Origin: AP-15 sp963698995 | GTDB lineage: Bacteria > Pseudomonadota > Alphaproteobacteria > ATCC43930 > CGMCC-115725 | Direction of reading: 5' to 3' | Assembly: GCA_963698995.1 (NCBI GenBank) | Contig: CAVOTD010000027.1 | Location: 1 to 64,000 of the forward strand | Length of the DNA stretch: 64,000 nt | Shown: piece by piece, positions 19,576-31,551 of the stretch | Numbering within the stretch: the stretch's first letter is position 1 | Layout: every line of letters starts with the position of its first letter | The notes under the pieces: generated by a model | Seen by the model: the letters and a program-made list of their open reading frames with translations, nothing else | Told to the model about the DNA's origin: nothing | Database searches by the model: none | Made by a program: the position numbers and the translations under genes

Positions 19576-22500
19576 TTATCCCAGCGCGTGACGAAGCTGG
19601 CGGCCGGCGACGACGAGCATTGCCAGGTCGGGGGTCGTTGCGGCGCGCAGCTCTCTGATCAGTAGTTCGGCCGGTGCGAGGGTGGCTGCGTGGGCCGCCG
19701 ACCAGGCGGCGAGCGGATCCGGTTGCGTTGCGCAGTCGCTGGTCAAGATACGCTCGGCGAGGTCGGCCTGCAGGGCCAACAGGTCATCGACCGTCGCCTC
19801 GACCGCCTGCTTCTGCCAGGATGTGTCTGCAGGCAGCCGAAGCGCCGATGCTCGCATCTCGTCGAATGCAAACTCGGCGCCGACCCCATAATAGACACGG
19901 GCGGCGCGGTCGAGCGGTTGTCCGGAGCGTTCCGCCAGATCGGCGATATCAAGAGCGGCAGCCAGAAACATCATGCCGCCGATCCCCGCGGCGAGCGCTT
20001 CGGGGACATCGGCTTCCGTCAACCGCAAGCGGCGCTCGACAACAAGGCTGCGGTCGCGCGCCGGTAACAGCTCGATCAGCGATGCGGCGAGGCTTCGGGT
20101 GCTCGGCGCGAAGCTGGCGATCTCGCGGCCGAGATCGAGGCGCTTGCAGTAGAGCAGCCAGGCGGCGGCACGTTCGATCAGCTCGGCGATATCGAGCAGC
20201 ATCTCGACCTGCACCTGAGCCGCTACCTTGTTGTCGAGCGATTCGATCTCGCTCCATAGACCGCGCAGCGCGAAGACTTCGCGCACGATCGTGTAGGCCT
20301 GAGCGATTTCCGGCGCCGACCGGCCGGTGCGCGCCGCCATATCGTGGACAAAGGTAAGACCGGCTCGGTTCACGAGGTCGTTGGTCACGACGGTGGCAAC
20401 GATCTCGCGGTGCAGCGGGTGGGTCGCGATCTGGCCGCCGAGCCGGTCGCGGACCGCGGCCGGGAAATAGCTGCGGAGCTCGCCCGCGAGTTCGGGCATA
20501 TCTGGTAGGCCGGAAGCCAGCAGCTCCTCGTAGAGGGTCATCTTGGCATAAGCGAGCAGCACCGCCAGCTCTGGCCGGACGAGCCCGCTTCCTTGTGCGG
20601 CTCGCGCGGCAAGGGTCTCGTCGTTGGGCAGGAACTCGAGGTCCCGGTGGAGCCGATCGGCACGTTCGAGATCGCGAATCATCCTGACCTGCCGGTCGAG
20701 GGATGCGACGCCGCGCGCCTCCACGACAGACAGCGCCTCGCCTTGCAGATAATTATCGCGCAGCACCAGCGCGGCGACATCGTCGGCCATCGCGGCGAGC
20801 AGCGGCTCGCGTTCCGTGGCGGCGAGCGCGCCGGAAGCGATCGCCCGATCGAGCAGTATCTTGATGTTGACCTCGTGGTCGGAGGTGTCGACACCGGCCG
20901 AGTTATCGATCGCATCGGTGTTGATCCGGCCGCCGGCGAGCGCAAAGGCGACCCGTCCGCGTTGGGTGACCGCCAGGTTGGCGCCTTCGCCGACAACTTT
21001 GGCGCGAATCTCGTCGCCATTGATGCGAAGCGCGTCATTGGCATGGTCGCCGACTTCGGCATGGCTTTCGCCCGGAGCTTTGACGTAAGTCCCGATCCCG
21101 CCGAACCACAACAGGTCAACCGGGGCGGTCAACAGCTGGCGGATCGACTCGGCCGGGGTCAGGTGGTCCGCCGCGATGCCGAAGACAGCTTTCATTTCCG
21201 GGCTGACCGGTATCGATTTGGCGCCGCGCTCGAAGACCCCGCCGCCCGGCGAGATCAGCGTGTCGTCGTAGTCCGACCAGCTTGAGCGCGACAGTCGGAA
21301 CAAGCGCAAGCGCTCGGCAAAGCTCCGCTCCGGATCGGGGTCGGGATCGATGAAGACGTGCCGATGATCGAAGGCGGCCAGCAGTCGCAAATGTCGCGAC
21401 ATCAGCATGCCATTGCCGAACACGTCGCCCGACATGTCGCCGACCCCGATCACAGTAATATCGGCGGTTTCGATATTGCGCCCGAGCTCGCGGAAATGAC
21501 GCTTGACGAGTTCCCAGGCGCCGCGGGCGGTGATCCCCATCGCCTTGTGGTCGTATCCGGCCGAACCGCCCGAGGCAAAGGCGTCGCCGAGCCAAAATCC
21601 GTACTCCTCGGAGATTGCGTTGGCGAAATCCGAGAAGGTCGCCGTACCCTTGTCGGCGGCCACGACAAGATAGGGATCGTCGCCATCTTGACGGACGACC
21701 TGGGGCGGCGGAACGACGCGATGCCGCCCTGGTCCCTCTGCGACGATGTTGTCGGTGAGGTCGAGCAGGCCGCGGATCAGCGTCTTGTAACACTCAACGG
21801 CTTCCGCCCCCAGCATATCGCGAGAGTTCGGGCGGCTTCTTTATGACAAAGCCGCCCTTCGATCCGACCGGGACGATGACCACGTTCTTGACCGTCTGCG
21901 CCTTCATCAGCCCGAGGATCTCGGTGCGGAAATCCTCCTTTCGGTCCGACCAGCGGATCCCGCCGCGCGCGACCTTGCCGGCGCGCATGTGCACGGCTTC
22001 GACCCGTGGGCCATAGACGTAAATCTCGAACAAGGGCCGCGGCAGCGGCAGCAGATCGATTTTGCTGCTCGCGAGCTTGACGGCGAGATAGGGCTTGGCT
22101 TCGCCCGACGGTGATGTCTGGAAGTAATTGGTGCGCACGGTCCGCAGGATCAGCTTCAGGTAGGTGCGCAGGATGCGATCCTCGTCGAGGCTGTCGACCC
22201 CGTCGAGGGCATGGTCGATCGCCTGGATCTCGGCCACCGCGGCAAGCGAGGCGGCCTGGGCAGGATCAAAGCGCGCCTCGAATAGCCGGACGAGACGGCG
22301 GGCGATCTCGGGATGGCCGCTCAGCGCATCTTCCATATAGGCTTGGCTGAAGGCGGTTCCCGCTTGCCGCAGCACTTTTGCGTAGAGCCGCAGCACCGTC
22401 ACCTGACGCGCCGACAGACCGGCGGCGAGAACCAGGCGGTTGAACCCGTCATTCTCGAACCGGCCGGTCCACACGGCAGCGAGCGCCTCCTCGAAGCGGG

Positions 22501-24369
22501 CCCTGATGGCGGCCGAGACCGAGGTCAGTAGCGCGATGCCGGAGAGCTGGAATTCGTGGATCCACAGCGAGCCGCCGTCGACGAGATCGATTTCGGAAGG
22601 GCTCTTCGGCGACGACGCGCAGACCGAGATTCTCGAGGAGCGGCAGCACGTCGGAAAGCGCGACCGGCTCTTTCGCCCGGTATAGCCGCAATCCGGGGAG
22701 TGCCCCATCGGGGAGCGGATGCAGCGAGACCTCGAGCGCGGAGCCTGCCAAAACCCTGTCGGTGCGGCGCAGATCGGCCACCACTTGCTCGGCAGCCGTC
22801 CGCACCTGGTAGGCGATCGGAAAAGCCTGAAAGCGGCGCAGTCGATTGCGGGCTTCCTCATCCCCGAAAGCCGCCACCGCTGCTTCCTGGAGCCGGTCCA
22901 TCCAACTGCGTCCGGCCTCGGCGAGACGCGCTTCGAGCACTGCGACATCGACCGCAGGCACAGCGCCGCGGGTCGTGCGAATGATGAACTGAATGCGGGC
23001 AAGCGCTGATTCATCGAGATGGGTGTAGAAAGTAGACAACTCGCCGGCGAACGCCTCTTCCAGGATCGCCGCGAAACGGCTGCGCAATTGGCTGTCGTAG
23101 CGCTCGCGCGGCACATAGACGAGGCAGGAGACAAAGCGCTCGAGCGGGTCACGGCGAATGAAGACCGCGATGCGTTGGCGCTCCTGCAGATTGAGGATTC
23201 CGGTGACCGTGGACAGAAGTTGGTCCTCGTCGGTCTGAAAGAGCTCGTCGCGCGGAAACGTATCGAGGATGTGCAGCAGGGCCTTGCCGTCGTGACTCGT
23301 GTGCGACAGGCCGGCGCGCTCGAGAATCCGTCGAACTTTCAGGCGCAAGAGCGGGATCGACCGCGGATCGCGGCTGTAGGCGAGCGAGGTGAAGAGGCCG
23401 AGAAACACGCGAATGGCAACCACTTCGCCGTTGCCGTCGAAGCGGCGAACCCCGATCGCGTCCATGTGGGCAGCGCGGTGAACCGTCGCCCGACGGTTCG
23501 ATTTTGTTATGACCAAAAGTTCGCGGCGACGGACGAACTCTTGCACATCGGCGGGCAGGGACGAGGGATCGCGCAGTCCCCCAAAAACCGGATGGCCCTC
23601 GTCGCGCAGGATTCCCAAGGCTGGTCGCTCGGGTTTCGCGGCTCCATCGAAAACGTATTCGCGATAGCCGAGAAACGTGAAGTTGTCGTCGTCGAGCCAG
23701 CGCAAGAAGTCTTGAACCTCGGCCAGTTCGGGGCGAGCAACCGGCGGCGGCCGCTCTGACAGCTCGGCTGTCACCTGCCGCAAGACTTGGCGCATCGGCT
23801 GCCAATCCTCGACCGCGGCGCGGACGTCGGTGAGCACCTGCGACAATGCCTGCGTCAAGCCGCGCGAGATCCGCCCGATCCGATTCGGGCGTGATCTCAA
23901 TTTGCATCCATGATTCGCGGGTCCCTGTCGTGTCGGCATCAAGGATCCCGCAGAGTCGCCCATCCGGGCCGCGGGCCACCGTCAAAATCGGATGGATGAT
24001 CAGACGGACGACGCGACTGCTGGCGTTAATTGCTCCGGTTACGGAATCGACGAGGAACGGCATGTCGTCGTTGACAATCTCGACAATCGTATGCGGCGAG
24101 GACCAACCGTCTACGGTCGGGTCGGGGTTATAGACCCGGACCTTGGCCTGGCCCGGGCGCCGGCGTTGGGCGAACCGCCACAGCGACAGGGCGGCTCCGC
24201 AGAGATTGCGGGGGCTGCGTTCTGCGACATCGGCCGGCGGCACATGCTGATAGAGTTCGGCAATGACCCGTTTTGCGGTCACTTCCTCCGCCGCGTCGAC
24301 CAATTCGCTAGCGAGCGCCGCGGCCTTGTCGAGAAGCGCCGCCTTTTTCGCTTCGATCGTGCTCGCCAT
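19576..24369 (-). CDS. NAD-specific glutamate dehydrogenase, large type, three +1 frame breaks
   Basis: The large (about 180 kDa) bacterial NAD-glutamate dehydrogenase, converting glutamate to 2-oxoglutarate and ammonium. The N-terminal regulatory region begins MASTIEAKKAALL; the catalytic core shows ARGGIRWSDRKEDFRTE, VPVGSKGGFVIK, GVGDMSGDVFGNGMLMS and GGIGTYVKAPGE. Four open frames join at about 23840-23860, 22592-22600 and 21817-21827, each with a +1 move. Removing three bases gives 1596 residues, as expected. It converges on acs with a 13-base gap. Three breaks in one gene make expression as read impossible, so sequence error or decay is implied. Confidence 0.9.
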
Positions 24370-24396
24370 CTGACCTCGCGGCGCCCCGGCCGCTGA

Positions 24397-24516
24397 TCAG
24401 CCAGCGCCGGGCGCTGTGACGCCGATCATTGCATCGCGGGTGACCAGCGCCCCGAGGCCTTCTTCATCGATCGCCTGGGTTCCGTCGGGCCGTCGGGATA
24501 GGACAAGATACATCAT
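24397..24516 (-). CDS. possible 39-residue small protein upstream of glutamate dehydrogenase
   Basis: A short frame (MMYLVLSRRPDGTQAIDEEG and on) ends 27 bases before the glutamate dehydrogenase start on the same strand. It has no clear Shine-Dalgarno sequence. The peptide is not recognised. It could be a leader peptide, a small conserved protein or chance; the sequence is not obviously Arg-rich shadow, which is why it is listed. Confidence 0.25.
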   Translation of the reverse strand: MMYLVLSRRPDGTQAIDEEGLGALVTRDAMIGVTAPGAG

Positions 24517-24726
24517 GTGGCATCGCTCTATAATCTCTATCGACGGCGGATCGCGCGATTTCAGAGCGAGGCCCCCCGGCCGACTGGGACGGCGTATACA
24601 CCGCCGAGGGAGAAGTGAAGAGGAGTCGTGTTGCATCAACGCGATGAGATACGACGCTGCTAAGGTCCGGACCGATCGACCGCCGCATAGGTTTTCAAAG
24701 TGGTTCGAGCGGCCAGCTAAGGGCGC
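24517..24726. other. intergenic region between glgC and the glutamate dehydrogenase unit
   Basis: About 210 bases that should carry the promoter of the glutamate dehydrogenase transcript. A weak minus-strand -10-like TATAGA occurs just upstream of 24516. No gene, strong hairpin or repeat is seen. Confidence 0.35.
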
Positions 24727-25992
24727 TCAGTCGAGGGCAGCCAGCATGTCCGCGCTGACCAAGGTCACACCCCCCTCGCTGCGATAGAAACGTTGTGCGT
24801 CCAACTCCGGATCTTCGCCGACCACCAGCCCTTCCCTGATCCGGCAGCCGCGATCGACGACGACCTTGTTGAGCCGCGCATGCCGGCCCACCAGGACGTC
24901 CGGCAGCAGCACCGCCTCGCAGGTCCGAGCGTGCGAGTTGACCCGGCAATTCGAAAACAATAGCGAGCGCCGGACCGTGGCCCCGGAGATGATGCAGCCG
25001 CCCGAGACCATCGAATCGACCGCCATGCCGCGCCGATCATCGTCGTCGAAGATGAATTTTGCCGGCGGCAATTGCTGCTGATAGGTCCAGATCGGCCAAT
25101 TCGGGTCGTAAATGTCGAGTGAAGGGGTCGGCCTGACAAGATCGAGGTTGGCCGACCAGTAGGCGTCGATCGTACCGACGTCGCGCCAATAGGCCTCGGC
25201 CTCCGGCGTCGTCTTGACGCAACTCTCTTCGAAGGAATGGGCGACGGCGAGGCCACGGCTGACCAGGTTCGGGACGACGTCCTTGCCGAAATCGTGGCTC
25301 GAGCTCGCATTTCGGTGATCGCGTTCGAGCTCCGAATAGAGGAATTCGGCGGTAAAGACGTAGATCCCCATGCTGGCCAGCGCCCGGGAAGGGTTGCCGG
25401 CCATCGCCGGCGGATTTTTCGGCTTCTCCAGAAAATCAACGATTGCCATCGAATCATCGACCGCCATAACGCCAAAATCGGACGCCGCTTCGAGGGGCAC
25501 CTCGATACAGGCGACCGTGCAGTCGGCACCCTTATCGATGTGATCGGCCAGCATGTTCGAATAATCCATTTTGTAGATATGGTCTCCTGCCAGAACAATA
25601 AAGTATTGCGGCCCGGCCGCTCGGAAGATATCGAAGTTCTGATAAACGGCGTCCGCGGTACCACGATACCAGGTCGCCTCGTCAAGCCGCTGCTGCGCCG
25701 GCAGGAGATCAAGAAACTCGTTCATCTCCGGGCGCAAGAACGACCAGCCCATCTGCAAATGGCGCAGAAGGCTGTGCGCCTTGTATTGGCTCAGAACGCC
25801 AATCCGGCGAACCCCCGAATTCAAGCAATTCGACAAGGCAAAATCGATAATCCGAAACTTCCCCCCGAAAAATACTGCCGGCTTGGCGCGCCGGTCGGTG
25901 AGTTGCTTTAGCCGGCTGCCGCGGCCGCCGGCGAGAACCAGGGCGATTGACCGTCGGGCCAGTCGTTGTTGGATGCGAGCGCTCGACAGCAT
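24727..25992 (-). CDS. glgC: glucose-1-phosphate adenylyltransferase (ADP-glucose pyrophosphorylase)
   Basis: A 421-residue enzyme making ADP-glucose for glycogen. The N-terminal nucleotide-binding signature ALVLAGGRGSRLKQLTDRRA, then PAVFFGGKFRIIDFALSNC, the catalytic region WYRGTADAVYQN, VLAGDHIYKMDY, and the glucose-1-phosphate site VDFLEKP are all present. The C-terminal left-handed beta-helix follows (GGCIISGATVRRSLLF). Length is normal. No other glycogen gene is in the window, so it is an isolated member of the pathway here. Confidence 0.95.
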   Translation of the reverse strand: MLSSARIQQRLARRSIALVLAGGRGSRLKQLTDRRAKPAVFFGGKFRIIDFALSNCLNSGVRRIGVLSQYKAHSLLRHLQMGWSFLRPEMNEFLDLLPAQQRLDEATWYRGTADAVYQNFDIFRAAGPQYFIVLAGDHIYKMDYSNMLADHIDKGADCTVACIEVPLEAASDFGVMAVDDSMAIVDFLEKPKNPPAMAGNPSRALASMGIYVFTAEFLYSELERDHRNASSSHDFGKDVVPNLVSRGLAVAHSFEESCVKTTPEAEAYWRDVGTIDAYWSANLDLVRPTPSLDIYDPNWPIWTYQQQLPPAKFIFDDDDRRGMAVDSMVSGGCIISGATVRRSLLFSNCRVNSHARTCEAVLLPDVLVGRHARLNKVVVDRGCRIREGLVVGEDPELDAQRFYRSEGGVTLVSADMLAALD

Positions 25993-26110
25993 CTGCGGGT
26001 CCTCTCCTCGGTCGTGTTTTCCGGCAGCCGAAACGCGACGGTGCGTGAGCCGATGACCCGCGTCAACTTCGACCGAAGGGGCTAGCTAGAGCCACCTCTT
26101 GGGAGCCCCC

Positions 26111-26563
26111 TCAGCGAGAAATTTCGCCGAGCGCCTGCAGTTCGGCCTGGAGAACGTTTTGCTGGCGTTCGAGGCGGCGGAGCTCGATCAGCAAAGTGTC
26201 GCGCTCGGCGCCTGTTGCGCGGCCGACCTGCTCGCGCAGGCTCGGGAGGTTACCCTGGACAGTCTGCAGTTCAGCCTCGATTGCGCCGCGGTTGAGCTCA
26301 TCCGGCGGCAGCGCCTCATCGGCCAGCACGGTGCAGCGCTCCGGTGTGACCTCGGCGATGCCGCTGACGACAAAGATGCGCCGGGCGATCGTCTGTCCCT
26401 GGTAAATGTCGATTGTTCCCGGCCGGATCGTCGAGATCAGCGGCGCGTGGCCCGGCAGCACGCCGAAATTGCCTTCGGTTCCCGGAACCACCACCATCTC
26501 GACCATTTCCGAGAGCAACAATCGCTCCGGCGTTACCAGCTCGAATTGCACGCGCTCGGCCAT
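26111..26563 (-). CDS. atpC: ATP synthase F1 epsilon subunit
   Basis: A 150-residue subunit of the F1 central stalk. The N-terminal beta-sandwich starts MAERVQFELVTPERLLLSE and includes VVVPGTEGNFGVLPGHAPL; the C-terminal helical hairpin, which can inhibit hydrolysis, runs from about residue 90. It is the last gene of the atpHAGDC operon, 17 bases after atpD. Confidence 0.95.
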   Translation of the reverse strand: MAERVQFELVTPERLLLSEMVEMVVVPGTEGNFGVLPGHAPLISTIRPGTIDIYQGQTIARRIFVVSGIAEVTPERCTVLADEALPPDELNRGAIEAELQTVQGNLPSLREQVGRATGAERDTLLIELRRLERQQNVLQAELQALGEISR

Positions 26564-26580
26564 CGCAATTGGTCCGGCCC

Positions 26581-28020
26581 TTAGGCCGCCTCGGCGGCCA
26601 TTTTACGCGCCTTGTCGACGGCTTCTTCGATCGTGCCGACCATGTAGAAGGCGCTCTCCGGCAGATCGTCGTAATCGCCGGCGACGATGCCCCGGAAGCC
26701 TTTGATCGTGTCCTCGAGGTTGACGAGGACGCCCGGAGTGCCGGTGAACACCTCGGCGACATGGAAAGGCTGCGATAGAAAACGCTGAATCTTGCGCGCC
26801 CGGGCGACGGTCAGCCTGTCCTCTTCGGAGAGTTCGTCCATCCCCAAGATCGCGATGATGTCCTGCAGCGATTTGTAGGTTTGTAGGACGCGCTGCACAT
26901 CGCGCGCCACCCGGTAATGATCCTCTCCGACCACCCGCGGGTCGAGGAGACGTGAAGTCGAGTCGAGCGGATCGACCGCCGGATAAATGCCGAGCTCGGC
27001 AATCTGCCGCGACAGCACAGTGGTTGCGTCGAGATGGGAGAAAGTCGTGGCGGGCGCCGGGTCGGTCAGATCGTCGGCCGGCACATAGATCGCCTGCACC
27101 GAGGTGATCGACCCCTTTTTCGTGCTGGTGATGCGCTCCTCCAAGGTTCCCAGATCGGTTGCCAAGGTCGGCTGGTAGCCGACCGCAGAGGGAATGCGGC
27201 CGAGCAGCGCCGACACCTCGGAGCCGGCTTGCGTAAAGCGGAAGATGTTGTCGACAAAGAACAGCACGTCCTGGCCCTCTTCGTCGCGGAAATATTCGGC
27301 GACAGTGAGCCCGGACAGACCGACCCGGGCGCGCGCCCCCGGGGGCTCGTTCATCTGGCCGTAAACCAGCGCCGCCTTGGAGCCCGGCCCGTCGGCGGTG
27401 ATGACGCCCAATTCCATCATCTCGTGGTAGAGGTCGTTGCCTTCGCGGGTGCGCTCGCCGACGCCGGCGAACACCGAGTAGCCGCCGTGTGCCTTGGCGA
27501 TGTTGTTGATCAGCTCCATGATGATCACGGTCTTGCCGACCCCGGCGCCGCCGAACAGCCCGATCTTGCCGCCTTTTGCGTACGGTGTCAGCAGGTCGAC
27601 GACCTTGATCCCGGTGACGAGGATTTCCGCCTCGGTCGACTGATCGACGAATTCCGGGGCCGATCTGTGGATCGGCGAGCGAAGCTTGGTCACCACCGGT
27701 CCGCGTTCGTCGACCGGCTCGCCGATCACGTTGAGGATGCGGCCCAGCGTTTCTGGGCCGACCGGCATCATGATCGGGCCGCCGGTATCGACCACCTCGG
27801 CGCCGCGCACCAGCCCGTCCGTCGTATCCATGGCGATCGTGCGCACGACATTCTCGCCGAGCTGCTGAGCCACCTCGAGCACTAGTGTACGGCCGCTGTC
27901 CTTCAGGTGGAGCGCATTCAAGATTGACGGCAGCTCGCCGTCGAAATGCACATCGACGACCGCCCCAATGACCTGGGTGACGGTACCGATGGTATTCGTG
28001 CCGATGATGTTCCTGGCCAT
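26581..28020 (-). CDS. atpD: ATP synthase F1 beta subunit
   Basis: The 479-residue catalytic subunit. Walker A is GGAGVGKTV, the signature region LFFVDNIFRFTQAGSEVSAL is intact, and the ATPase signature PAVDPLDSTSR is present. The start MARNIIGTNTIGTVTQVIG has a strong GGAGGA upstream. It is uninterrupted, unlike atpA. Fifty-six bases separate it from atpG. Confidence 0.97.
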   Translation of the reverse strand: MARNIIGTNTIGTVTQVIGAVVDVHFDGELPSILNALHLKDSGRTLVLEVAQQLGENVVRTIAMDTTDGLVRGAEVVDTGGPIMMPVGPETLGRILNVIGEPVDERGPVVTKLRSPIHRSAPEFVDQSTEAEILVTGIKVVDLLTPYAKGGKIGLFGGAGVGKTVIIMELINNIAKAHGGYSVFAGVGERTREGNDLYHEMMELGVITADGPGSKAALVYGQMNEPPGARARVGLSGLTVAEYFRDEEGQDVLFFVDNIFRFTQAGSEVSALLGRIPSAVGYQPTLATDLGTLEERITSTKKGSITSVQAIYVPADDLTDPAPATTFSHLDATTVLSRQIAELGIYPAVDPLDSTSRLLDPRVVGEDHYRVARDVQRVLQTYKSLQDIIAILGMDELSEEDRLTVARARKIQRFLSQPFHVAEVFTGTPGVLVNLEDTIKGFRGIVAGDYDDLPESAFYMVGTIEEAVDKARKMAAEAA

Positions 28021-28076
28021 GTCCTAGAAAATTCCTCCGCGCCGGGGTCTGGTGCTGTACCGGAGACGATGATCGC

Positions 28077-28976
28077 TTACAGCGCCTCGGCCCCGGAGAT
28101 GATTTCGATCAGCTCCTTGGTGATCACGGCCTGGCGCGTGCGGTTGTAGTTGAGGGTCAGCCGGTCGATCATGTCGCCGGCGTTACGGGTGGCATTGTCC
28201 ATCGCAGTCATCCGCGCGCCCTGCTCGCTTGCCGCGTTTTCGAGCAACGCCGTGTAGATCTGGACGGCGAGGTTTTTAGGCAGCAATTCGGCGAGGATTT
28301 CTTCCTCGGACGGCTCGAACTCGTAAATCGCCGCAGCGCGTACGCCTACCTCGGGCTCGGAAGCGGTCTGATCAGGTGCCGCCGGTGCGAAGGGGATCAA
28401 CTGCTGCACGGTCACGATTTGCGTCATCGCCGAGCGGAATCGGTTGTAGATGATCGTGCAAACGTCGAACCCGCCCTCTTGAAAAATCATCAGGACGCGC
28501 TCGGCAATGTCGCGCGCCTCGCCGATCGAAAGCCGCCGTCGGCCGACTTCGGTCAAGCTGTCGCGGATCAAGCTGCCGTAGTCACGACGCAACCCGTCGC
28601 GACCCTTGCGTCCGACGATCAACAGCATGACCTTCTTGCCGGCCGCTTCGAGTTCGCGAATACGGCGCCGGGCGGCGCGCAGGATCGAAGAGTTGAACCC
28701 GCCGGCAAGACCGCGATCAGAGGTTGCAACCACGATCAGGTGGGTCTCGTCCTTGCCGGTGCCGATCAGCAGCGGAGGGGCTCCGGGCAAGCCGGTCATG
28801 CGGGCGGCAAGCGAATTCAGCACGCGCTCCATCCGCTCCCCGTAAGGACGAGCCGCCTCGGCTTGCTCCTGGGCGCGGCGCAGCCGCGAGGCGGCCACCA
28901 TCTTCATCGCCGAAGTGATCTTCTGGGTCGACCTGACGCTGCGGATGCGCACCCGCAGGTCCTTCAGGCTGGGCAT
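28077..28976 (-). CDS. atpG: ATP synthase F1 gamma subunit
   Basis: The 299-residue rotor subunit. The N-terminal coiled-coil begins MPSLKDLRVRIRSVRSTQKI with TSAMKMVAASRLRRAQ, and the C-terminal helix carries ENAASEQGARMTAMDNATRN and LTLNYNRTRQAVITKELIEI. Central SDRGLAGGFNSSI is typical. Uninterrupted; 20 bases after atpA. Confidence 0.96.
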   Translation of the reverse strand: MPSLKDLRVRIRSVRSTQKITSAMKMVAASRLRRAQEQAEAARPYGERMERVLNSLAARMTGLPGAPPLLIGTGKDETHLIVVATSDRGLAGGFNSSILRAARRRIRELEAAGKKVMLLIVGRKGRDGLRRDYGSLIRDSLTEVGRRRLSIGEARDIAERVLMIFQEGGFDVCTIIYNRFRSAMTQIVTVQQLIPFAPAAPDQTASEPEVGVRAAAIYEFEPSEEEILAELLPKNLAVQIYTALLENAASEQGARMTAMDNATRNAGDMIDRLTLNYNRTRQAVITKELIEIISGAEAL

Positions 28977-28996
28977 CGGTCGAACTCAGGCTCCGG

Positions 28997-30527
<1,531 letters not shown>

Positions 30528-30537
30528 GAGAACCCCT

Positions 30538-31098
30538 CTAAGCAATGCTCTTCATAGCGAGCTGCAGCCGCTGCAGCTTGCTTTTGATCGATCCGTCGAC
30601 CATGCGTGAGCCAAGCTTGAGGACAAGACCGCCGATCAGCCCCGGGTCGACCTGGACATCGACGGTGACCTTGCTTCCGGTGCTGCGATGCAGCTGGTCG
30701 CTCAGAGCCCCGAGCTGGGCTTCGCTCAAAGGCCGCGCCGCGGTGACCTGAGCGGTCACTTCGCCGCGCCGCGCGGCAAGCTTGGCGAGGAACGCCTCGA
30801 TCATTGCCGGCACGGCGAACAGTCGCCGATTGCGCCCGACGACGGCGAGAAAATCGCGCACCAGCGGGGAAAGGCCGGCGTGCTCGGCAAGCGCGGCAAC
30901 CGCCTTTCCTTGCTGGTCGCGCGATAGGAGCGGACTGCGAATTAGCCTCAGGAAATCGCCGCTTGCCTGCAGCATCTCCCGCAGCTGCCGCAGATCGGCA
31001 GCGACCGCATCAAGGATCCGGCGCTCGTCGGCGAGATCGAACAATGCCGCCGCGTAACGCTCAGCCAAGCCGGAAACGCCTGTCGTCTCGGAAGCCAA
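30538..31098 (-). CDS. atpH: ATP synthase F1 delta subunit, TTG start
   Basis: A 186-residue peripheral-stalk subunit. The N-terminus SGLAERYAAALFDLADE and the C-terminal DPGLIGGLVLKLGSRMVDGS are diagnostic. I start it at the TTG 31098-31096 (reading xASETTGVSG), because GAGGA lies 10 bases upstream and relatives begin with this sequence; the longer open frame to 31179 has no support. It is first in atpHAGDC. The F0 genes are not in the window, the usual split arrangement in alphaproteobacteria. Confidence 0.92.
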   Translation of the reverse strand: MASETTGVSGLAERYAAALFDLADERRILDAVAADLRQLREMLQASGDFLRLIRSPLLSRDQQGKAVAALAEHAGLSPLVRDFLAVVGRNRRLFAVPAMIEAFLAKLAARRGEVTAQVTAARPLSEAQLGALSDQLHRSTGSKVTVDVQVDPGLIGGLVLKLGSRMVDGSIKSKLQRLQLAMKSIA

Positions 31099-31551
31099 TG
31101 GAGAGCCGTCCTCAGTGCGGCCGCCCCAGCGCAAACCCGTGGCAGCCCTTCCTTGTTGTTTTCGGATCGCGGCGCACACGTGCCGCCAGCGCCAAAGCGC
31201 CCCGCCAAACCGGCGCGGTTCGTAACATAGATGGGGAATCTGCGCAATGATCGGGGTGGCAGGATGGAATGTCGCAATCAGAGCGGGTCAGCCTTATCGA
31301 CCGACGTCCCAGTCTCGGCGGTATGACCCAACGGTCGGGCAGCTCAGGGGCGCCGATCGCGTCGAGCAGGCGAAGATACACCACCTCGCTATCGGCGGTG
31401 CGGAACAATATTTGATTCACGATTGCTAAGTGTTTCATTAATGAAAAAATAAAGATCAAAACCTTTGCAACAAAAGTAGTATCGCCACGACAGTCAATGC
31501 TACCTCTCGACTGACGACAGGTTGCTACCGCAACCTCAGCCAGGAGGTCAC
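31099..31551. other. divergent intergenic region upstream of atpH and the serine hydrolase
   Basis: About 450 bases that should hold promoters for both the ATP synthase operon (minus) and the serine hydrolase gene (plus). The half near 31400-31500 is conspicuously A+T-rich and contains a perfect 14-base palindrome. A 150-codon minus-strand frame crosses here but extends into atpH and has no protein character, so I do not call it. Confidence 0.4.
31433..31446. promoter_or_regulatory. perfect palindrome, possible operator
   Basis: TTTCATTAATGAAA is a perfect 14-base dyad in an A+T-rich patch, about 335 bases upstream of atpH and 106 bases upstream of the serine hydrolase start. Its symmetry and position fit a dimeric-regulator site. 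No matching regulator is known from this window. Confidence 0.35.

Noticed and set aside
30545..31179. longer atpH start
   Set aside because: The extra 27 residues are not found in the family, and a TTG with a good Shine-Dalgarno sequence at 31098 fits the known N-terminus.
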